Assembly (NCBI RefSeq): GCF_009811755.1
Contig: NZ_BLIV01000013.1
Span: 1 to 60,851 of the forward strand
Origin: Roseobacter cerasinus
GTDB lineage: Bacteria > Pseudomonadota > Alphaproteobacteria > Rhodobacterales > Rhodobacteraceae
DNA: 60,851 bases
Reading direction: 5' to 3'
Shown: positions 7,439 to 16,723 of the stretch, in pieces
Layout of the letters: every line of letters starts with the position of its first letter
Numbering within the stretch: position 1 is the stretch's first letter
Made by a program: the position numbers and the translations under genes
Notes under the pieces: generated by a model
What the model was told of the DNA's origin: nothing
The model's input: only the letters and a program-made list of their open reading frames with translations
Databases searched by the model: none

Positions 7439-8392
7439 TCACTGGTCCTTGAGCCAGGCCTGCAGGCGCTTTTGCAGCTCAGGCGTCACCGCCTTGCCGC
7501 TCAAGGTAAGGGTCAATCCAGACCGGCCCGCCTTGGTTTTGAGAAAGACACCCGTCGCGATTTCTTCCGCTGCGGGCGCTGGTTTGGCAGCGCTTTGCGT
7601 GCGGTCCGCCAAGGTCTCTGTGAGCAACGACAGCTCCGCCTCGGGTGTCTCCGGCACAGCCTTGCGCAGCCGATCTTTTAGCCGCACAGCAAACTCCGCA
7701 TCCTTGTCCAGCCGGGCAGCCAGCGCCAGCCCCAGACGTTCGGCGATGGATGTGGGGAAGGTGAGCAGATCACCCAGCCGATCATGCAGGGTGACAAAGC
7801 TGTTGATCTTCGACCGCTTCGCCCGGCTGGCTGTGCTGAAGAGCGCCTGCACCGCCTTAGCGGTTGTGGGGTAAAGCCCCAGCTCCGCCGCTTTCGCTGC
7901 GATGCGCGCGCGCTCGAAGTAGGACAGCCCCACCCGGATCTCATTTTCCTCGACCATGGCGAGATAGGCTTCGGCTGCGGTGTCCGGTTTGCGGATGATC
8001 GCTAGAACGGTCCCAGCCTCCAGCTGCCGCAGCGCCTGGACCCGCCGCCAGCCGGAGATCAGCCCATAGCGCCCCGGCGCCAATTCCAGCACCTCGATGG
8101 GCGTCTGTTGGCCGCGCTCCTCAAGGCTCTGCATCAGGCTCTGCATCTCATCATCATCGATGGTGAGCCGGTCACGGATCAGGTGGTCGGCCTCGATGGC
8201 CTCCAGCGGCAATTCCAGCAGCAGGCGTCCCTGATCCTTGGCCGCCTGAAACGCATCTGCCACCTCTTCCAGGGCGGCCTGGGTGGCCGCTTCACCGGCC
8301 ACATGGGCAATGGGTGCGCGCAAGGGAGTCTGCGGCGCACGGGGCAGGGGTGTTTCGCTGCGCGCAGGCGTCAGCCGTTTACGCTTGGCCAT
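7439..8392 (-). CDS. parB: Plasmid partition protein ParB
   Basis: 317 residues. A basic N-terminus is followed by a ParB nuclease-like/CTP-binding region (LELPLEAIEADHLIRDR…SLEERGQQTPIEV, then GLISGWRRVQALRQL and MVEENEIRVGLSYFERA) and a helix-turn-helix region that would bind parS. The C-terminus, after a linker, would dimerise. The start at 8392 has AGGAGG upstream and overlaps the parA stop by 14 bases, so both are one operon. The likely binding site is the palindrome at 7419-7436. It forms segrosomes that ParA moves, which keeps a low-copy plasmid stable. Confidence 0.92.
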   Translation of the reverse strand: MAKRKRLTPARSETPLPRAPQTPLRAPIAHVAGEAATQAALEEVADAFQAAKDQGRLLLELPLEAIEADHLIRDRLTIDDDEMQSLMQSLEERGQQTPIEVLELAPGRYGLISGWRRVQALRQLEAGTVLAIIRKPDTAAEAYLAMVEENEIRVGLSYFERARIAAKAAELGLYPTTAKAVQALFSTASRAKRSKINSFVTLHDRLGDLLTFPTSIAERLGLALAARLDKDAEFAVRLKDRLRKAVPETPEAELSLLTETLADRTQSAAKPAPAAEEIATGVFLKTKAGRSGLTLTLSGKAVTPELQKRLQAWLKDQ

Positions 8393-9785
8393 AAGATGCC
8401 TCCTTCTCCTCCGCTGCGGCCAGCTCATCCCGCCGCCAGCAACCCAGGAGCAGCCGTTTGAAGGCCGCATAGGTCTCGTCAAAGGTCTCGCGGCCCCGCA
8501 CGTAGGTGTCGCGGTTGAAGTCGCGGTAATCCGCCTCGTAGATGCCCGAGACCTGCTCGCCCGCCTGCCCGATGAGTGCGGTGAAATCCTGCCGATGCGG
8601 CGAGAGCACTGGCCCCAGATAGGCCTGCATCAACGCCGCCAGCTCCCCTTGCTGGGAGGCGTCATAGCGAGTGACCACGGCGCGCACCGCATCCCATTCA
8701 AAGGCCAGTTCTTCGCGGCCCAAGGCGCGGGACGCCACGTTCTCGCCCTCCTCGATGGAGGCGAAGGTGGAATGCAGCATGTCGAAAAATCGCCCCGTGC
8801 TGTCGAACTCCAGAAAGGAGGCGCCCAGAGGCACCAGCAGGATATCAGCGGCGGCCAGCCCGTTGATCGTGAGATAGCCCAGGGCAGGGGGCGTATCGAG
8901 GAAGACCAGATCATACTCATCGAGCACCCCATCTTCAGCCAGCGTATCGGCCAGTGCATCCCAGAGCTTCCACTGCCGTAGCCCAGTGCGCCAGACGGGG
9001 ATCTGGAACTCCGCCCAATAGAGGTTCAACTGTGCGCCAATCAAATCGATGTTGGGCCAGTGCGTGCCCTGAATAAGATCCTGCGCTTTCAGCCCCATGG
9101 CCTCGCTGAGCGTGTCGTCGAAGGGCAGGGGGGGCTCACCCCGATCAATGCGGCGCTGGTTTTCATCGCGCAACCGTGCCCCGTAGTGGCGGGCCATGAG
9201 CGGAAACACCGTCTGCCATTCATCCGCCACCTGCCCGCCGAGGATCGAAGTCATGGACCCCTGGCTGTCCAGATCGATCACCAGCACCTTGTAGCCGTCG
9301 AGGGCGGCTGACATGGCCAGATGCGCTGCGGTGGAGGTCTTGCCCACGCCGCCTTTGAAGTTGGTCACGGCGACGATCTTGGCGGGCAGACCTTTGGGCC
9401 GGTAGGGCAGGTACTCCTTGGCCTTGGAGCCTTCGGCGCCAAAGAACGCGCGCAGGCGTAGCACCTCATCCAGTGTGAACCATTTGGCGCCGCCCTCACT
9501 TTCCGAGCGACCCTGCGGCAGATCGGGGTTGTTCTTCAGCACCCGGCGAAAGTGCTGCGGCGCCACGGGGATCAGATATTTTGTGATCTCCCAGGTGGAG
9601 AACAGACGCAGGCTTTTCCGTCCCGATCCATCCAAACCCCTGCTGGCCAGATCCTCCCGCCCCGCCGCACAGGCGGAAGCGATCTGGGCAAAACCAGCGG
9701 TGCCCATGGGTGCGTCCAAGGCCGCCAAGGCTGCATCCGGGGCAATGTTGAAGTAGGGTGGAAGATCATGGGATGATCTGGACAT
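8379..9785 (-). CDS. parA: Plasmid partition ATPase ParA
   Basis: 468-residue ParA of the large type, with about 150 N-terminal residues that include a helix-turn-helix-like region (for autoregulation) before the ATPase. The deviant Walker A is FKGGVGKTSTAAHLA, followed by VLVIDLDSQGS, and the Walker B-like FLDTPPALG. It powers plasmid segregation with ParB. Start at 9785 (MSRSSHD) suits the family; an in-frame upstream start at 9881 cannot be excluded because neither has a strong ribosome site. It diverges from repA across the origin region, the arrangement known from RepA-type plasmids of Rhodobacterales. Confidence 0.92.
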   Translation of the reverse strand: MSRSSHDLPPYFNIAPDAALAALDAPMGTAGFAQIASACAAGREDLASRGLDGSGRKSLRLFSTWEITKYLIPVAPQHFRRVLKNNPDLPQGRSESEGGAKWFTLDEVLRLRAFFGAEGSKAKEYLPYRPKGLPAKIVAVTNFKGGVGKTSTAAHLAMSAALDGYKVLVIDLDSQGSMTSILGGQVADEWQTVFPLMARHYGARLRDENQRRIDRGEPPLPFDDTLSEAMGLKAQDLIQGTHWPNIDLIGAQLNLYWAEFQIPVWRTGLRQWKLWDALADTLAEDGVLDEYDLVFLDTPPALGYLTINGLAAADILLVPLGASFLEFDSTGRFFDMLHSTFASIEEGENVASRALGREELAFEWDAVRAVVTRYDASQQGELAALMQAYLGPVLSPHRQDFTALIGQAGEQVSGIYEADYRDFNRDTYVRGRETFDETYAAFKRLLLGCWRRDELAAAEEKEASYGQA

Positions 9786-10028
9786 GGGCTGCTCAATGTT
9801 CGCTGTTTTCCTCAATATATCCGAAAACACGATACATGGAATAGAAAACAATACCCCTTCTATATTTCTAAGTAAAATCAATGGTCAAAATCGACAGGCA
9901 GGCCGGTCTTATATCCCTTCCAGCAAAAAAATTCTTGTTAAATATCTGTTATACTATAGTTATGGAGTATCTCTGTTTTTCCATCTCATTGAAATTGTGG
10001 GTTTTATCTTCTCTTTTTTGCTAAAGGC

Positions 10029-10094
10029 GACTCTGATCCCACGAAAGAGTGACTCTGGTCCCACGTTCACCCGACTCCGATCCCACGTTGGTGC
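10029..10094 (+). repeat. Three 22-bp iterons
   Basis: GACTCTGATCCCACG (10029), GACTCTGGTCCCACG (10051) and GACTCCGATCCCACG (10073) occur with an exact 22-bp period, two helical turns, so an initiator would meet each on the same face. The 15-bp cores differ at one or two bases; the 7-bp spacers are not conserved. These are the expected binding sites for the RepA encoded 110 bp downstream. Confidence 0.85.
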
Positions 10095-10107
10095 GATAGA
10101 CCGGACC

Positions 10108-10116
10108 TGTGGATAT
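10108..10116 (-). promoter_or_regulatory. DnaA-box-like site
   Basis: TGTGGATAT matches the complement of the DnaA box TTATCCACA in eight of nine positions. It lies 20 bp after the last iteron, the usual neighbourhood for host DnaA help at an iteron origin. Confidence 0.5.
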
Positions 10117-10150
10117 CTCTAAGGTGGCCGTCAATAAAACCACGATACGA

Positions 10151-10171
10151 TTCGCCGTCTAAACAGGCGAA
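10151..10171. promoter_or_regulatory. Small inverted repeat upstream of repA
   Basis: TTCGCC and GGCGAA flank a 9-nt centre and end about 35 bp before the repA start. It could be an operator for repA control or an mRNA leader hairpin; sequence alone does not decide. Confidence 0.4.
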
Positions 10172-10206
10172 CATGAGAGCAGATCAGAACGCGGGGCAGG
10201 CAGGTC

Positions 10207-11253
10207 ATGGCGTCACGGCAACCGGGTGCGCGCGGCACCCAAGGCCAAGGGCTTTTACCCGATCGTTATCCGACGGCGGATTTCTTTGTCTGCGACATCT
10301 TCGATGCCATCCCCAAATCTGATCTGGGCACGATGGAGCACCCGGTGTTTTCGCTTTCGACCCGGCCTGACCGGCGCATTCTGGAGTATGCGCACAACGG
10401 GGTGGAGATCTCGGTGGTGCCGTCCGTGAAGGGTCTGGCCACGATCCACGATAAGGACATCCTGATCTTCTGTATCAGCCAGCTGATGGCGGCGCTGAAC
10501 GCAGGTCGCGAGGTCAGCCGCACGGTGCGGCTCAAGGCGCATGATCTGCTGGTGGCCACCAACCGGGATACGTCGGGTGACGGCTACAAGCGGTTGCGCG
10601 ACGCCTTTGAGCGGCTTGCGGGCACGCGCATCACCACCAACCTCACCACTGGCCCAAAAGACGACCCCGTCGAGGTGACCCGCGGCTTTGGCCTGATTGA
10701 GAGCTGGGAGATCATCCGCCACACCCGCCGGGGGCGCATGGCCTCCGTCTCGGTGACCCTGTCAGAGTGGCTCTATCGGGCGGTCTTGGGCAAATCGGTG
10801 CTCACGCTCAACCGCGATTACTTCCGTCTGCGCAAACCGCTGGAGCGGCGGATCTATGAGCTCGCGCGCAAACACTGCGGGCGGCAGAGCAGCTGGCGGG
10901 TGTCGGTGGAAACCCTGCATAAGAAATCCGGTTCCGCCAGCCCGCGCCGGGTGTTCCGCGCGATGCTGCGCCAGATCATTCAGGCGGATATCCTGCCCGA
11001 CTATCACCTGACCGAAGAGCCGGGTGATCTGATCCGGGTCACACAGCGCGATGCCGTGCTTGACCCTGGCACCGCACCGGTGCTCTCGGCCGAGGCCTTC
11101 GACAAGGTGCGCATGCTCGCCCCGGGGTGGGACGTCTATGCGCTGGAGGCGGAGTGGCAGCGCTTCTGGGTCGGGTCGGGCAAGCCGCGCCTGCGCAGCC
11201 CGGACAAGGCGTTCATCGGGTGGGTCACGGCGCGACAGCAGTCCCGCCAGTAG
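10207..11253 (+). CDS. repA: Replication initiator RepA (RPA family)
   Basis: 348 residues matching the replication initiator protein A (RPA) family of alphaproteobacterial plasmids: DYFRLRKPLERRIYELARKHCG is the most typical block, with PVFSLSTRPDRRI near the N-terminus and two winged-helix-like halves. It should bind the iterons just upstream and open the AT-rich region. Together with parAB and the gene content this fits the RepA-I compatibility class of roseobacter plasmids. Start ATG at 10207 has a GGCAGG ribosome site; the class number is inferred from the whole gene set and not from a sequence comparison. Confidence 0.93.
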   Translation: MASRQPGARGTQGQGLLPDRYPTADFFVCDIFDAIPKSDLGTMEHPVFSLSTRPDRRILEYAHNGVEISVVPSVKGLATIHDKDILIFCISQLMAALNAGREVSRTVRLKAHDLLVATNRDTSGDGYKRLRDAFERLAGTRITTNLTTGPKDDPVEVTRGFGLIESWEIIRHTRRGRMASVSVTLSEWLYRAVLGKSVLTLNRDYFRLRKPLERRIYELARKHCGRQSSWRVSVETLHKKSGSASPRRVFRAMLRQIIQADILPDYHLTEEPGDLIRVTQRDAVLDPGTAPVLSAEAFDKVRMLAPGWDVYALEAEWQRFWVGSGKPRLRSPDKAFIGWVTARQQSRQ

Positions 11254-11263
11254 GGCAGGGGGC

Positions 11264-12277
11264 TCAGACCTCGTAGTAGCCTTTGTACCAGTCAACAAAG
11301 GCTGCAACCCCGGCACGGAAATCGGTTTGTGGCTGGTATCCTGTCAGCCGCTTCAGCAAATCGGCATTGGCCCAGGTCGCGGGCACGTCGCCCATCTGCA
11401 TGGGCATCATGTTGCGGATCGCCTTGCGGCCGAGGCTGTCCTCCAGCGCAGCGATGAAATCGAGCAGACGCACCTTGTCGGAATTGCCGATGTTGACCAC
11501 GCGGTAGGGGGCAGCAGGGCTCAGGCTGTCGCCTTCGGGAATGCTCTCACCCGGAGCAGGGCGCTGGGGCACGGCCTCCATCAACAGCCGAATGCCGCGC
11601 ACCAGATCGGTCACATAGGTGAAATCGCGCTCCATATCACCGTTGTTGTAGATGTCGATGGGGCGGCCGTCGAGAATGGCCTGAGTGAATTTGAAATACG
11701 CCATATCGGGCCGCCCCCAGGGCCCGTAGACGGTGAAGAACCGGAACATGGTGGTGGGCAGATCCCACAGATGCGCATAGGAATGCCCCATGGCCTCATT
11801 GGCCTTCTTGGTCGCCGCATAGATGGTCAGCGGGGTGTCGGCCTTGTCCGTTTCGGCAAAGGGCATCTGTTCATTGGCGCCGTAAACCGAAGAGGTCGAG
11901 GCCATCAGCAGGTGCTTGACCTCAAGCTGGCGCGCGGCCTCCATCACATTGAAGGTGCCCACCACATTGCCGTCGATATAGGCGCGGGGGTTCTCCAGGC
12001 TGTAGCGCACGCCGGCCTGGCCCGCCAGATGCACAATCACATCCGGCGCGAAGGCTTCCGCCGCTGACCAGAGCGTGTCGTTCTGCTCCAGCATCGCTTC
12101 GGTCCTGCTGAAATTCGGGTTTTGCAGCAGCGTTTGATGGCGCCGGGCCTTGAGGCGCACGTCGTAATAGTCGGTGATCCCGTCAAACCCGTGCACGATG
12201 AACCCTTCGTCGAGCAGCAGCTGCGCGAGATGGTAGCCGATGAACCCGGCGGTGCCGGTGATGAGAACGCGTTGCAT
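11264..12277 (-). CDS. lpsL: UDP-glucuronate 4-epimerase
   Basis: 337-residue extended short-chain dehydrogenase. The NAD site is TGTAGFIGYHL and the catalytic Tyr/Lys pair is in YAATKKA, preceded by STSSVYG. The block RPDMAYFKFTQAILDGRPI followed by YNNGDMERDFTYV is characteristic of UDP-glucuronate 4-epimerases (LpsL/Cap1J type). It makes UDP-galacturonate from the UDP-glucuronate produced by Ugd at 23553, so the polymer may contain galacturonic acid. AGGAG stands four bases before the start. It converges on repA with a 10-bp gap. Confidence 0.9.
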   Translation of the reverse strand: MQRVLITGTAGFIGYHLAQLLLDEGFIVHGFDGITDYYDVRLKARRHQTLLQNPNFSRTEAMLEQNDTLWSAAEAFAPDVIVHLAGQAGVRYSLENPRAYIDGNVVGTFNVMEAARQLEVKHLLMASTSSVYGANEQMPFAETDKADTPLTIYAATKKANEAMGHSYAHLWDLPTTMFRFFTVYGPWGRPDMAYFKFTQAILDGRPIDIYNNGDMERDFTYVTDLVRGIRLLMEAVPQRPAPGESIPEGDSLSPAAPYRVVNIGNSDKVRLLDFIAALEDSLGRKAIRNMMPMQMGDVPATWANADLLKRLTGYQPQTDFRAGVAAFVDWYKGYYEV

Positions 12278-12572
12278 GACACTCCTGTCGGGTGGATCCG
12301 GTGCTGCATGTCCTAAGACCGCACCCGGACGCGAAGATCAAGAGAGCAGGGGGTGCATCCCGCACTCGTGCTGCAGTTTTTGGGGGCTTTGGGCTCTGTA
12401 AGACGCGCGCGCGGTGGCGTCACTATGAGGGTTTTTGACAGCGCAGCCGAAGTTTCTGTGGGCTTGGTGCACTTTATCTGGAAACTCTCCCCCTGCCATG
12501 ATCGAGTGAGCGCGGGGATTCAACACCCGCGTCACCCTCTTTTTGATGGATAGGAGACCCAAGAGATTGCCC

Positions 12573-13574
12573 ATGCCCGGAAAACACAGCACTGTCCTGG
12601 TTGTTGGCGGCGCGGGATACATTGGGTCGCACACCACCCTGGCGCTGAAAGACGCAGGCTTTGCCACGGTCATATACGATAATTTCTCCACCGGGCACCG
12701 GGACGCCTGTTTTGCGGATCATCTGGTCGAGGGCGATCTGGCGGATGTCGCCAAGCTGACAGAGACGCTGGAGCGGTTCGAGATCAGCAGCGTGATCCAT
12801 TTCGCGGCCATGATCGAGGCGGGCCAGTCGATGGTGACACCGCTGCCGTTCTTTGAGAACAACGTCTCGGGCACGGTTTCCCTGCTCAAGGCGATGCTGG
12901 CTGCAGGGGTGTCGCGGATCGTCTTTTCCTCGACAGCGGCTGTTTACGGCAATCAAGATGGTCGCCTCACGCTCTCGGAGACGCTGCCGCGCGCGCCGAT
13001 CACCCCTTATGGTCATAGCAAGGCGATGGTCGAGAGGATCCTGGAGACCTGTGTGCAGGCCTATGGGCTGCAGGCCATCGCGCTGCGGTATTTCAATGCT
13101 TCGGGGGCTGATGCAGCGGGGCGCACCGGTGAGCGGCACGATCTCGAAACCCACCTCATTCCGCTGATCATCGAGGCGGCACGCGGGATCCGCCCCAACG
13201 TCAAAATCTACGGCACCGATTACGATACGTCGGATGGCACCTGCATCCGCGATTACATTCATGTCTCGGATCTGGCCACCGGCCATGTGGCTGCGGTGCG
13301 CTATCTTCTGGATAACAGCAATACGGGCTTCCAGGCGATGAACCTTGGTACGGGCACGGGCTATAGCGTGCGCCAGGTGATCAATACGGTCAGAGAGGTC
13401 TCGGGCCGGGCGGTCGATGTTGTCGAGGCAGATCGCAGGCCCGGTGATCCGGCCCGGCTGGTGGCGGATGTCGCAGCGGCCAGAACCGATCTGCATTGGT
13501 CTGCTGCCCAGAGCAGTCTGGACGAGATTGTGCGGACCGCCTGGGCTTACGCTGAGGCCAACCTGCCGCACTGA
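12573..13574 (+). CDS. galE: UDP-glucose 4-epimerase
   Basis: 333 residues with the full GalE signature: VVGGAGYIGSHT for NAD, FSSTAAVYG, the catalytic Tyr/Lys in YGHSKAM, then LRYFNASGAD and YDTSDGTCIRDYIHV. It interconverts UDP-glucose and UDP-galactose in the cytoplasm. The ATG at 12573 has AAGAGA six bases upstream; two in-frame upstream codons are less likely starts. It diverges from lpsL across a 295-bp region in which I recognise no regulatory site. Confidence 0.95.
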   Translation: MPGKHSTVLVVGGAGYIGSHTTLALKDAGFATVIYDNFSTGHRDACFADHLVEGDLADVAKLTETLERFEISSVIHFAAMIEAGQSMVTPLPFFENNVSGTVSLLKAMLAAGVSRIVFSSTAAVYGNQDGRLTLSETLPRAPITPYGHSKAMVERILETCVQAYGLQAIALRYFNASGADAAGRTGERHDLETHLIPLIIEAARGIRPNVKIYGTDYDTSDGTCIRDYIHVSDLATGHVAAVRYLLDNSNTGFQAMNLGTGTGYSVRQVINTVREVSGRAVDVVEADRRPGDPARLVADVAAARTDLHWSAAQSSLDEIVRTAWAYAEANLPH

Positions 13575-13615
13575 GGTGTGGCGCTAATTTTTACATAACA
13601 AGGATTATAAGTCTG

Positions 13616-14992
13616 TCAGATATGTCGCTCTAACGCGGCGCGCAGCCCGGTCAATGCGGATGCCAGCAGCTGGTCAGCCGATATGGGATCACGGCTTTCC
13701 ACATAGAGGCGCAGCTCTGGCGCGTTGCCGGAGGGCCGGAGGTGGAGGACCTCGCCCTCTGCCAGCGTCATGCGCAGCCCGTCGGTGAGATCAAGCGCGG
13801 TTTCCTGCTTTCCGAGAAGCGCCAGGAAACCAGCGCGCGCGGCAGGATCGGCCTGCCAGGCCCCCAGCAGCGGCCCGCTCTTGCTCTGTTCCACCTCCTG
13901 CAACCTGTCCGCGACAGTGACGACCGCTGGCTCCTGTGCCACGCGGGCGGCGACGCCGCCTTCGCGGCTGGCGTAAAGCACCGTGAGCAGCGGCAAGGTG
14001 CAATCGCGGGTCACCAGCGGGGCGAGCCCCCCCGCCGGCCCTTGCGCCGTGAAGCCCAGCAGAAAGCCGCCATTGGCCTCATAGCCCACGACCGCTCCAC
14101 CCCCTGCCATCGCGGCAATCACGTAAGGCGAGCCAATGCGGGTTTGCCGCACGTCCTTGAAGGCTTTCTGCGTCACACCGCTGTTGGAGGAAATCGGCGT
14201 GACGATGACTTCAGCGCCCAAAGCTTCGGCAGTGATCTGGCCCAGAATGTCGCCGGGGATCACGCGGCCTGTCTCATCCGCCAAAAGCGGGCGGTCGGAA
14301 TCGCCATCGGTTGAGACTAAGGCATCCAGTCTGTGCTCTGCCACCCAAGCCTCGATTTGCGTGCGCACCTCCGGAGCCACCGCCTCGGTGTCGACGGGAA
14401 TGAAGCTCTCGGAGCGACCAAGCTCAATCACCTCCGCCCCCAGCCCGGCCAGAATTGCGGCCAGCGCATCGCGGCCCACGGCACTATGGGCATAAAGACC
14501 GATGCGTTGCCCTTGCAGTGCCTGCGCTCCAAAAGCCTCGACATACCGCGCGATATAGCGGGCGTTGGCTTCTGCATCCTGCTCCAGCGGGCCGCGCGGG
14601 CCATCCGCCCCCTGCCCCAGATGTGTCAGGATCGCGACCTCATCTGCCTTGGTGATCTCACCGGCGCGGGTGTAGAACTTCAGCCCGTTGCGATCTGCCG
14701 GGATATGGCTGCCGGTGACCATCACGGCCCCGCCGCCTGCGGCCTCAGCCGCCAGCGCCAATGCGGGTGTCGGCAACGCACCACAATCGATCACACGGGT
14801 ACCCATGGCCCGGGCGGCGCGGATCACATCCTCAGCGATGCGGGGAGACGAGGGGCGCAGATCGCGGCCCACGCAGATCACCCCGCCGGTGCCGCAAGCT
14901 GTCAGAAACCCCTGAATATGCGCCGTGATCTGCGCAGGCGTCAGATCACTGATCCGCCCGCGCAGACCGCTTGTGCCAAAGCTGAGCGGCAC
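13616..14992 (-). CDS. manB: Phosphomannomutase / phosphoglucomutase
   Basis: 458-residue hexose-phosphate mutase of the alpha-D-phosphohexomutase superfamily. All four signature sites are visible: phospho-Ser in TGSHIP, metal site DGDSDRP, sugar site GYEANGG, and phosphate site RPSGNAPELR. It supplies mannose-1-phosphate for ManC and possibly glucose-1-phosphate for RmlA. GTG start with a single base after the rfbA stop, so it is the last gene of the rmlCBDA operon and coupled to it. Confidence 0.92.
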   Translation of the reverse strand: MPLSFGTSGLRGRISDLTPAQITAHIQGFLTACGTGGVICVGRDLRPSSPRIAEDVIRAARAMGTRVIDCGALPTPALALAAEAAGGGAVMVTGSHIPADRNGLKFYTRAGEITKADEVAILTHLGQGADGPRGPLEQDAEANARYIARYVEAFGAQALQGQRIGLYAHSAVGRDALAAILAGLGAEVIELGRSESFIPVDTEAVAPEVRTQIEAWVAEHRLDALVSTDGDSDRPLLADETGRVIPGDILGQITAEALGAEVIVTPISSNSGVTQKAFKDVRQTRIGSPYVIAAMAGGGAVVGYEANGGFLLGFTAQGPAGGLAPLVTRDCTLPLLTVLYASREGGVAARVAQEPAVVTVADRLQEVEQSKSGPLLGAWQADPAARAGFLALLGKQETALDLTDGLRMTLAEGEVLHLRPSGNAPELRLYVESRDPISADQLLASALTGLRAALERHI

Positions 14993-14993
14993 G

Positions 14994-15860
14994 TCAAAGC
15001 GCGCTCAGATAGGTCCCATAGTCGTTCTTGGCGTATTTCTTGGCCTCAGTCGCCAGATCCTCGCGCGTGATCCAGCCCAGCTGGAAGGCGATCTCTTCGG
15101 GGCTGCCGATCTGCAGGCCCTGCCGCCGCTCAATGGTGCGCACGAAGTTGCCCGCATCCAGCAGGCTGCCATGGGTGCCGGTGTCGAGCCAGGCATAACC
15201 GCGCCCCATGCGTTGCACCGTAAGTGTGCCTTCCGCCAGATACATCTCCAAAAGCGTGGTGATCTCCACCTCGCCCCGCGCCGAGGGTTTCACAGCCCGC
15301 GCCTTGGCAGGGGCCGTGCCATCGACGAAATAGAGACCGGTGACAGCGAAATTCGAGGGCGGCACCTCGGGCTTTTCGATGATGCGGCGCGCCACGCCGT
15401 TCTCGTCAAAGTCCACCACACCGTAGCGTTCCGGATCCGCCACCTGATAGCCAAAGACCGTCGCACCGCTGTCTTGCGCATCCGCCGCCGCCATCAGTTC
15501 GGGCAGCCCGTGGCCAAAGAAGATATTGTCCCCCAACACCAGCGCCGAGGGGCTGCCCGCCAGAAAATCTTCGGCCAGGATGAAAGCCTGCGCCAGCCCG
15601 TCAGGCGAGGGCTGTTCGATATAGGTGAGCTGCAGCCCCCATTGCGACCCGTCCCCCAGCATGCGCTGGAACTGATCCTGATCCTGGGGCGTGGTGATCA
15701 CCGCAATCTCGCGGATGCCCGCCAGCATCAGGGCCGAGAGCGGATAATAGATCATCGGTTTGTCGTAGATCGGCAGGAGCTGTTTCGAGACCCCAAGCGT
15801 GATCGGGTAAAGCCGCGTGCCCGAGCCGCCCGCCAGGATGATGCCTTTGCGCTGTGTCAT
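14994..15860 (-). CDS. rfbA: Glucose-1-phosphate thymidylyltransferase RmlA
   Basis: 288 residues. The nucleotidyltransferase signature [16 protein letters not shown] opens the protein, followed by KPMIYYPLS and LGDNIFFG, all diagnostic of RmlA. It makes dTDP-glucose, the first step to dTDP-L-rhamnose. Its ATG overlaps the rfbD stop (ATGA). Length and motifs are normal for the family. Confidence 0.97.
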   Translation of the reverse strand: MTQRKGIILAGGSGTRLYPITLGVSKQLLPIYDKPMIYYPLSALMLAGIREIAVITTPQDQDQFQRMLGDGSQWGLQLTYIEQPSPDGLAQAFILAEDFLAGSPSALVLGDNIFFGHGLPELMAAADAQDSGATVFGYQVADPERYGVVDFDENGVARRIIEKPEVPPSNFAVTGLYFVDGTAPAKARAVKPSARGEVEITTLLEMYLAEGTLTVQRMGRGYAWLDTGTHGSLLDAGNFVRTIERRQGLQIGSPEEIAFQLGWITREDLATEAKKYAKNDYGTYLSAL

Positions 15861-16723
15861 GTGGATCGCTCTCCAAGATCGTTCAGGATATCGCTGAGGC
15901 CTGCGCGCCAATCCGGGCGCGGCACGCCCAGGACCGTTGTCAGGGTTGTGCAGTCCATGCGGCTGTTCAGGGGCCGCACCGCCGGGGTGGGATAGTCCGA
16001 GGAGGGGATATCCGTCACGGCGCAGTCAATGCCCGCCTGGGCAAAGATCTCGCGGGCGAAATCCGCCCAGCTCACATCCGGGCCACCGCTGCAATGATAA
16101 ATGCCGGTCTTGCCCTCCGGATCCTCAAGCAGACCCTTTGCCGCCCCGATGCAGGCATCCGCCAGACCCGCCGCCGGGGTCGGCCCGCCGATCTGGTCGG
16201 CGACGATGGTGAGGGCATCGCGCTCCTTACCCAAACGCAGCATGGTTTTCACAAAGTTATGCCCATGCGAGGACACCACCCAGGAGGTGCGCAGGATCGC
16301 ATAAGCGCCTCCGGCCTGAATAACCCCCTCTTCGCCCGCAAGCTTGGTGCGCCCATAAGCGCCCAGCGGGCCGGTGGGGTGATCCGGTGTAAAGGGCTGA
16401 TCGCCGCTGCCGTCAAAGACATAATCGGTCGAGACCTGCACAAACGGCAGCCCGCGTGCGGCCGCTGCCTTGGCCATCAGCGCGGGCGTGGTGCCATTGA
16501 TCTGCAGCGCCAGGTCTTCCTGCTCTTCGGCCTTGTCCACGGCGGTATAGGCCACCGCATTGATCACCGCATCCGCATCGGTGGCCTCGATAAAGCCCAC
16601 GCAGCTGGCGGGGTTGGTGAAATCCGCCTCCTCCAGCCCGCGCACTTCCAGGGCCACATCACCTGCGCGGCGGATCAGCTCCTGGCCCAGCTGGCCGATT
16701 TCGCCAAAGACCAGAAGCTTCAT
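15857..16723 (-). CDS. rfbD: dTDP-4-dehydrorhamnose reductase RmlD
   Basis: 288 residues starting [16 protein letters not shown], with the NADPH site and [13 protein letters not shown] and the catalytic YGRTKLAGE. It catalyses the last step of dTDP-L-rhamnose synthesis. The ATG overlaps the rfbB stop and the stop overlaps the rfbA start, each by four bases. A longer reading frame upstream is only overlap with rfbB. Confidence 0.96.
   Translation of the reverse strand: MKLLVFGEIGQLGQELIRRAGDVALEVRGLEEADFTNPASCVGFIEATDADAVINAVAYTAVDKAEEQEDLALQINGTTPALMAKAAAARGLPFVQVSTDYVFDGSGDQPFTPDHPTGPLGAYGRTKLAGEEGVIQAGGAYAILRTSWVVSSHGHNFVKTMLRLGKERDALTIVADQIGGPTPAAGLADACIGAAKGLLEDPEGKTGIYHCSGGPDVSWADFAREIFAQAGIDCAVTDIPSSDYPTPAVRPLNSRMDCTTLTTVLGVPRPDWRAGLSDILNDLGERST

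Larger units (their letters stand above)
9786..10206. other. Origin region between parA and repA (putative oriV)
   Basis: The 421-bp gap between the divergent parA and repA genes has the parts expected of an iteron-controlled origin. About 9790-10025 is strikingly AT-rich against the GC-rich remainder and is a good unwinding region. Three iterons follow at 10029-10087, then a DnaA-box-like nonamer at 10108-10116 and a small dyad just before repA. Promoters for parA and repA must also lie here, but I cannot place them firmly. Confidence 0.75.

Noticed and set aside
9950-9960. TATACT/TATAGT as a -10 box for repA or parA
   Set aside because: The only nearby -35-like TTGTTA is 9 or 14 bp away, too close for either hexamer, and the whole tract is AT-rich so chance matches are expected.
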